This document shows, piece after piece, positions 5,252 through 6,693 of a stretch of DNA of 6,693 nucleotides. The translations under genes were made by a program, and so were the position numbers. Within the stretch, counting starts at the first letter, position 1. Every line of letters starts with the position of its first letter. The DNA is from G039029935 sp039029935 (lineage in GTDB: Bacteria > Chloroflexota > Anaerolineae > Caldilineales > Caldilineaceae): positions 1 through 6,693 of the forward strand of contig JBCCFC010000766.1 of assembly GCA_039029935.1 (NCBI GenBank), given 5' to 3'. The notes beneath the pieces were generated by a model. That model had not been told where the DNA came from. It did no database searches and saw nothing but the letters and a program-made list of their open reading frames with translations.

Positions 5252-6214
5252 ATGCCAAAAGTAACGATATTTGCAAAACTTTCAGCGGGTGTTGTTGAGC
5301 AACTCTGCCAATTTGCACCTGCGGACTTTGACGTTGAGGTGTATCCTGCCAATTTGTCAGTTGACGATAAAATTGAACGCACACAGGATAGCAGCTTTTT
5401 GGTTCTATTGCCTGCGCAGATCGAAGATAAGGTTGTGCGCGCAGCCAAAGAGCTAAAATTGATTCAACTGGTTGGTGTCGGCTTTGACAAGATGAATCTG
5501 GACCTGTGTCGTGAATTGGGCATTCCTATCGCCACCAATGGTGGGGCCAATGCCATTGATGTGGCCGAGCATACCTTGGCGATGATTCTGGCATTCTATC
5601 GTCGCTTTCGTGAATTGGATGCCAATGTGCGCAATAACAAATGGAGTGCCATTGACACAGGTATGACGACCTACACGATTCATGGCAAAACCGCTGGCAT
5701 CATCGGCTTGGGGCAAATCGGACGACGTGTGGCGCAGTTGCTCAATGCCTTTGGGGCGAATGTGTTGTATTACGATGCGTTTCGTGTGCCTGAAGAGCAA
5801 GAGGCGGCGTTGGGTGTGACCTATGCGCCTTTGGATGATTTATTTCGCCAAGCCGATATTGTTTCGTTGCATGTCCCGTTGTTGCCAGCTACCAAGGGGT
5901 TGATCAATGCAGATACGCTGGCGTTGATGAAACCCAACGCGCTCGTGGTCAATACCTGTCGTGGTCCCGTGATTGATGAAGCAGCGTTGACAGCCGCATT
6001 ACAGGCACAACAAATTGGGGGAGCCGTCTTGGATGTATTGGAAGAAGAACCAACTTCACCCGATAACCCACTATTGACGCTGGATAATGTGCTGCTGACA
6101 CCGCACACAGCGGGCATTACCTTTGATACGTGGCAGCGACGTGGACGCTTTATTTTTGATAATCTGCAACGTGTGTGGGCAGGTGAGGAAGCGCAGGCGG
6201 TGGTGAACAGGTAG
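5252..6214 (+). CDS. D-isomer-specific 2-hydroxyacid dehydrogenase (NAD-binding), complete
   Basis: A 320-residue cytoplasmic oxidoreductase of the D-2-hydroxyacid/phosphoglycerate dehydrogenase family, interconverting a 2-oxoacid and a D-2-hydroxyacid with NAD(P). The N-terminal part of the catalytic domain is about 1-100 (LIQLVGVGFDKMNLDLC, GIPIATNGGANAIDVAEHTLAMILAF at its edge). The Rossmann domain has GLGQIG at 152-157, followed by D-acidic YYDAF, which favours NAD. The catalytic set is present: Arg237 in NTCRGPVIDE, Glu266 in LEEEP and His285 in PHTAG. The C-terminal part (FDTWQRRGRFIFDNLQRVWAGE) returns to the catalytic domain. Length is normal for short forms lacking an ACT domain. 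The exact substrate (3-phosphoglycerate, glyoxylate/hydroxypyruvate, lactate or other) cannot be fixed from sequence. The ATG has only a weak purine-rich ribosome site (AAAGAAG), and a strong hairpin lies 29 bases upstream. Confidence 0.93.
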   Translation: MPKVTIFAKLSAGVVEQLCQFAPADFDVEVYPANLSVDDKIERTQDSSFLVLLPAQIEDKVVRAAKELKLIQLVGVGFDKMNLDLCRELGIPIATNGGANAIDVAEHTLAMILAFYRRFRELDANVRNNKWSAIDTGMTTYTIHGKTAGIIGLGQIGRRVAQLLNAFGANVLYYDAFRVPEEQEAALGVTYAPLDDLFRQADIVSLHVPLLPATKGLINADTLALMKPNALVVNTCRGPVIDEAALTAALQAQQIGGAVLDVLEEEPTSPDNPLLTLDNVLLTPHTAGITFDTWQRRGRFIFDNLQRVWAGEEAQAVVNR

Positions 6215-6216
6215 AA

Positions 6217-6301
6217 CGGTATTCGGTAGGTCGGTATCCGGTAGGTCAGTCGATCAGTCGATCAGTCGGTCAGTCGGTCGGTATCCGGTAGGTCAGTCGA
6301 T
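6217..6301. repeat. Modular tandem-repeat array between convergent gene ends
   Basis: Two units tile this 85-base stretch without gaps. Unit A is 15 bases, CGGTAT(T/C)CGGTAGGT, at 6217-6231, 6232-6246 and 6279-6293. Unit B is 8 bases, CAGTCGAT or CAGTCGGT, at 6247-6254, 6255-6262, 6263-6270, 6271-6278 and 6294-6301. The order is A-A-B-B-B-B-A-B. As a result 6231-6255 recurs exactly at 6278-6302. The array begins three bases after the dehydrogenase stop and ends just before the stop of the minus-strand four-helix-bundle pseudogene. It has no CRISPR spacing. It looks like a slippage-prone intergenic minisatellite. Confidence 0.9.
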
Positions 6302-6307
6302 CGGGAC

Positions 6308-6693
6308 TCAGTCATCGGTGGATTGGGAATCGATCACCAGTGGGTCGTTGTCCGTGATGTATAGCACAGGGGATTCACGTAATGTATGTGTATTTGGGTT
6401 ACAGAATTGCGCTGATTTTGCTATCATGCTACCAAGCATACGCCCGATTGATTCACATTGGCGAAGCAGTTCCACAGATTGGATATGTGTAATATATTGG
6501 CAGTCTAATGCAGTTTAAATCCAATGTTTAGTTTCTTGTTGTTTGCCATCTGCATCGGTCAGTTTAGAGATAAAGTGACGCTCATAACGGCGTTTTGCCC
6601 ATGCCTCTGCAATTTGGGCACCCACGGACCGTGATGAGCGTCGTAATTGGTCAGTTAAAGAATAGGTTTCTTCACGCGGAAATTGCTTTGTAA
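6308..6693 (-). pseudogene. Four-helix-bundle protein (S23 / 23S rRNA IVP family), 5'-partial, interrupted by in-frame TAA
   Basis: Reading the minus strand in from the right edge, 58 residues match this family closely: FPREETYSLTDQLRRSSRSV, then AQIAEAWAKRRYERHFISKL, then TDADGKQQETKHWI. A TAA at 6517-6515 then interrupts. In the same frame the next residues again fit the family (TALDCQYIT, ELLRQCESIGRMLGSMIAKS, AQFC), running 68 codons to a TGA at 6310-6308. So a single nonsense change, for example from AAA or GAA, explains the break, and no frame shift is needed. The N-terminal 20 or so residues lie outside the window. The family is a small helical-bundle protein often found as a stand-alone gene; its role is poorly defined. 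The last 30 residues (after QFC) are not conserved family sequence. TAA is also a normal stop in this window (peptidase gene), so recoding is unlikely. A sequencing error is possible. Confidence 0.85.

Noticed and set aside
6217..6302. Direct repeat (25 bp, period 47) as a mini CRISPR array
   Set aside because: The sequence between the copies is itself built of 8-base repeat units, not a unique spacer, and there are no cas genes.
6515..6517. TAA inside the four-helix-bundle gene as evidence of stop-codon recoding
   Set aside because: The peptidase gene in the same window ends with TAA in its expected place, so TAA functions as a normal stop; one mutation or error is simpler.
6318..6518. Plus-strand 66-codon open frame
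   Set aside because: It is antisense to the four-helix-bundle pseudogene, whose minus-strand frame shows clear family homology.

Overview
The window looks like chromosomal DNA of a bacterium using the standard code, most likely a member of the Chloroflexota. The best evidence is the large secreted protein at 1630-5052. It has long Pro/Thr/Ser linkers of the TPTPTPTST kind and ends in a short C-terminal motif (KVFLPVISR), a style common in surface proteins of Herpetosiphon, Roseiflexus and Anaerolineae-type bacteria. The phylum call is an inference from protein style, not from a marker gene. No phage, plasmid, CRISPR or defence module is visible.

Layout. (1) 1-305 is a near-perfect fold-back: 128 bases at the left edge reappear in reverse complement at 178-305, around a 49-base spacer. 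It cuts off a zinc-independent MDR-family NAD(P)-dependent alcohol dehydrogenase/quinone oxidoreductase gene (minus strand, 746 down to about 178). It is probably a template-switch or assembly artefact at the end of a contig, though a real inverted duplication cannot be excluded. (2) 762-1187 (minus) encodes a four-helix membrane protein of the DUF6326 type. It lies 15 bases upstream of the oxidoreductase, so the two probably form an operon. (3) 1188-1629 is a divergent intergenic region. It holds a 132-base imperfect inverted repeat resembling a MITE, some palindromes, a strong sigma-70-type promoter for the rightward gene, and a hairpin at the predicted transcript start. (4) 1630-5052 (plus) encodes an 1140-residue exported multidomain protein. 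In order it has an N-terminal hydrophobic segment, two DUF11-like beta domains, a Pro/Thr linker, a PPC-like domain, a C13 (legumain-like, clan CD) cysteine peptidase domain with intact His715/Cys763, an Ig-like domain, a second Pro/Thr linker and the C-terminal motif. (5) 5053-5251 holds a weak hairpin, a promoter candidate and a strong 13-bp inverted repeat in the leader of the next gene. (6) 5252-6214 (plus) encodes a complete D-isomer-specific 2-hydroxyacid dehydrogenase. (7) 6217-6301 is a small modular tandem-repeat array. (8) 6308-6693 (minus) is the 3' part of a four-helix-bundle protein gene (S23/IVP family) interrupted by an in-frame TAA. Homology resumes immediately after the stop, so it is most simply a pseudogene. 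It was found by translating the minus strand at the right edge.

The genes do not form one pathway. The oxidoreductase/DUF6326 pair, the secreted peptidase and the hydroxyacid dehydrogenase look like independent transcription units. I see no convincing new multi-gene system. The points most worth a second look are the peptidase architecture, the fold-back, the MITE-like element, the modular repeat array and the broken four-helix-bundle gene.
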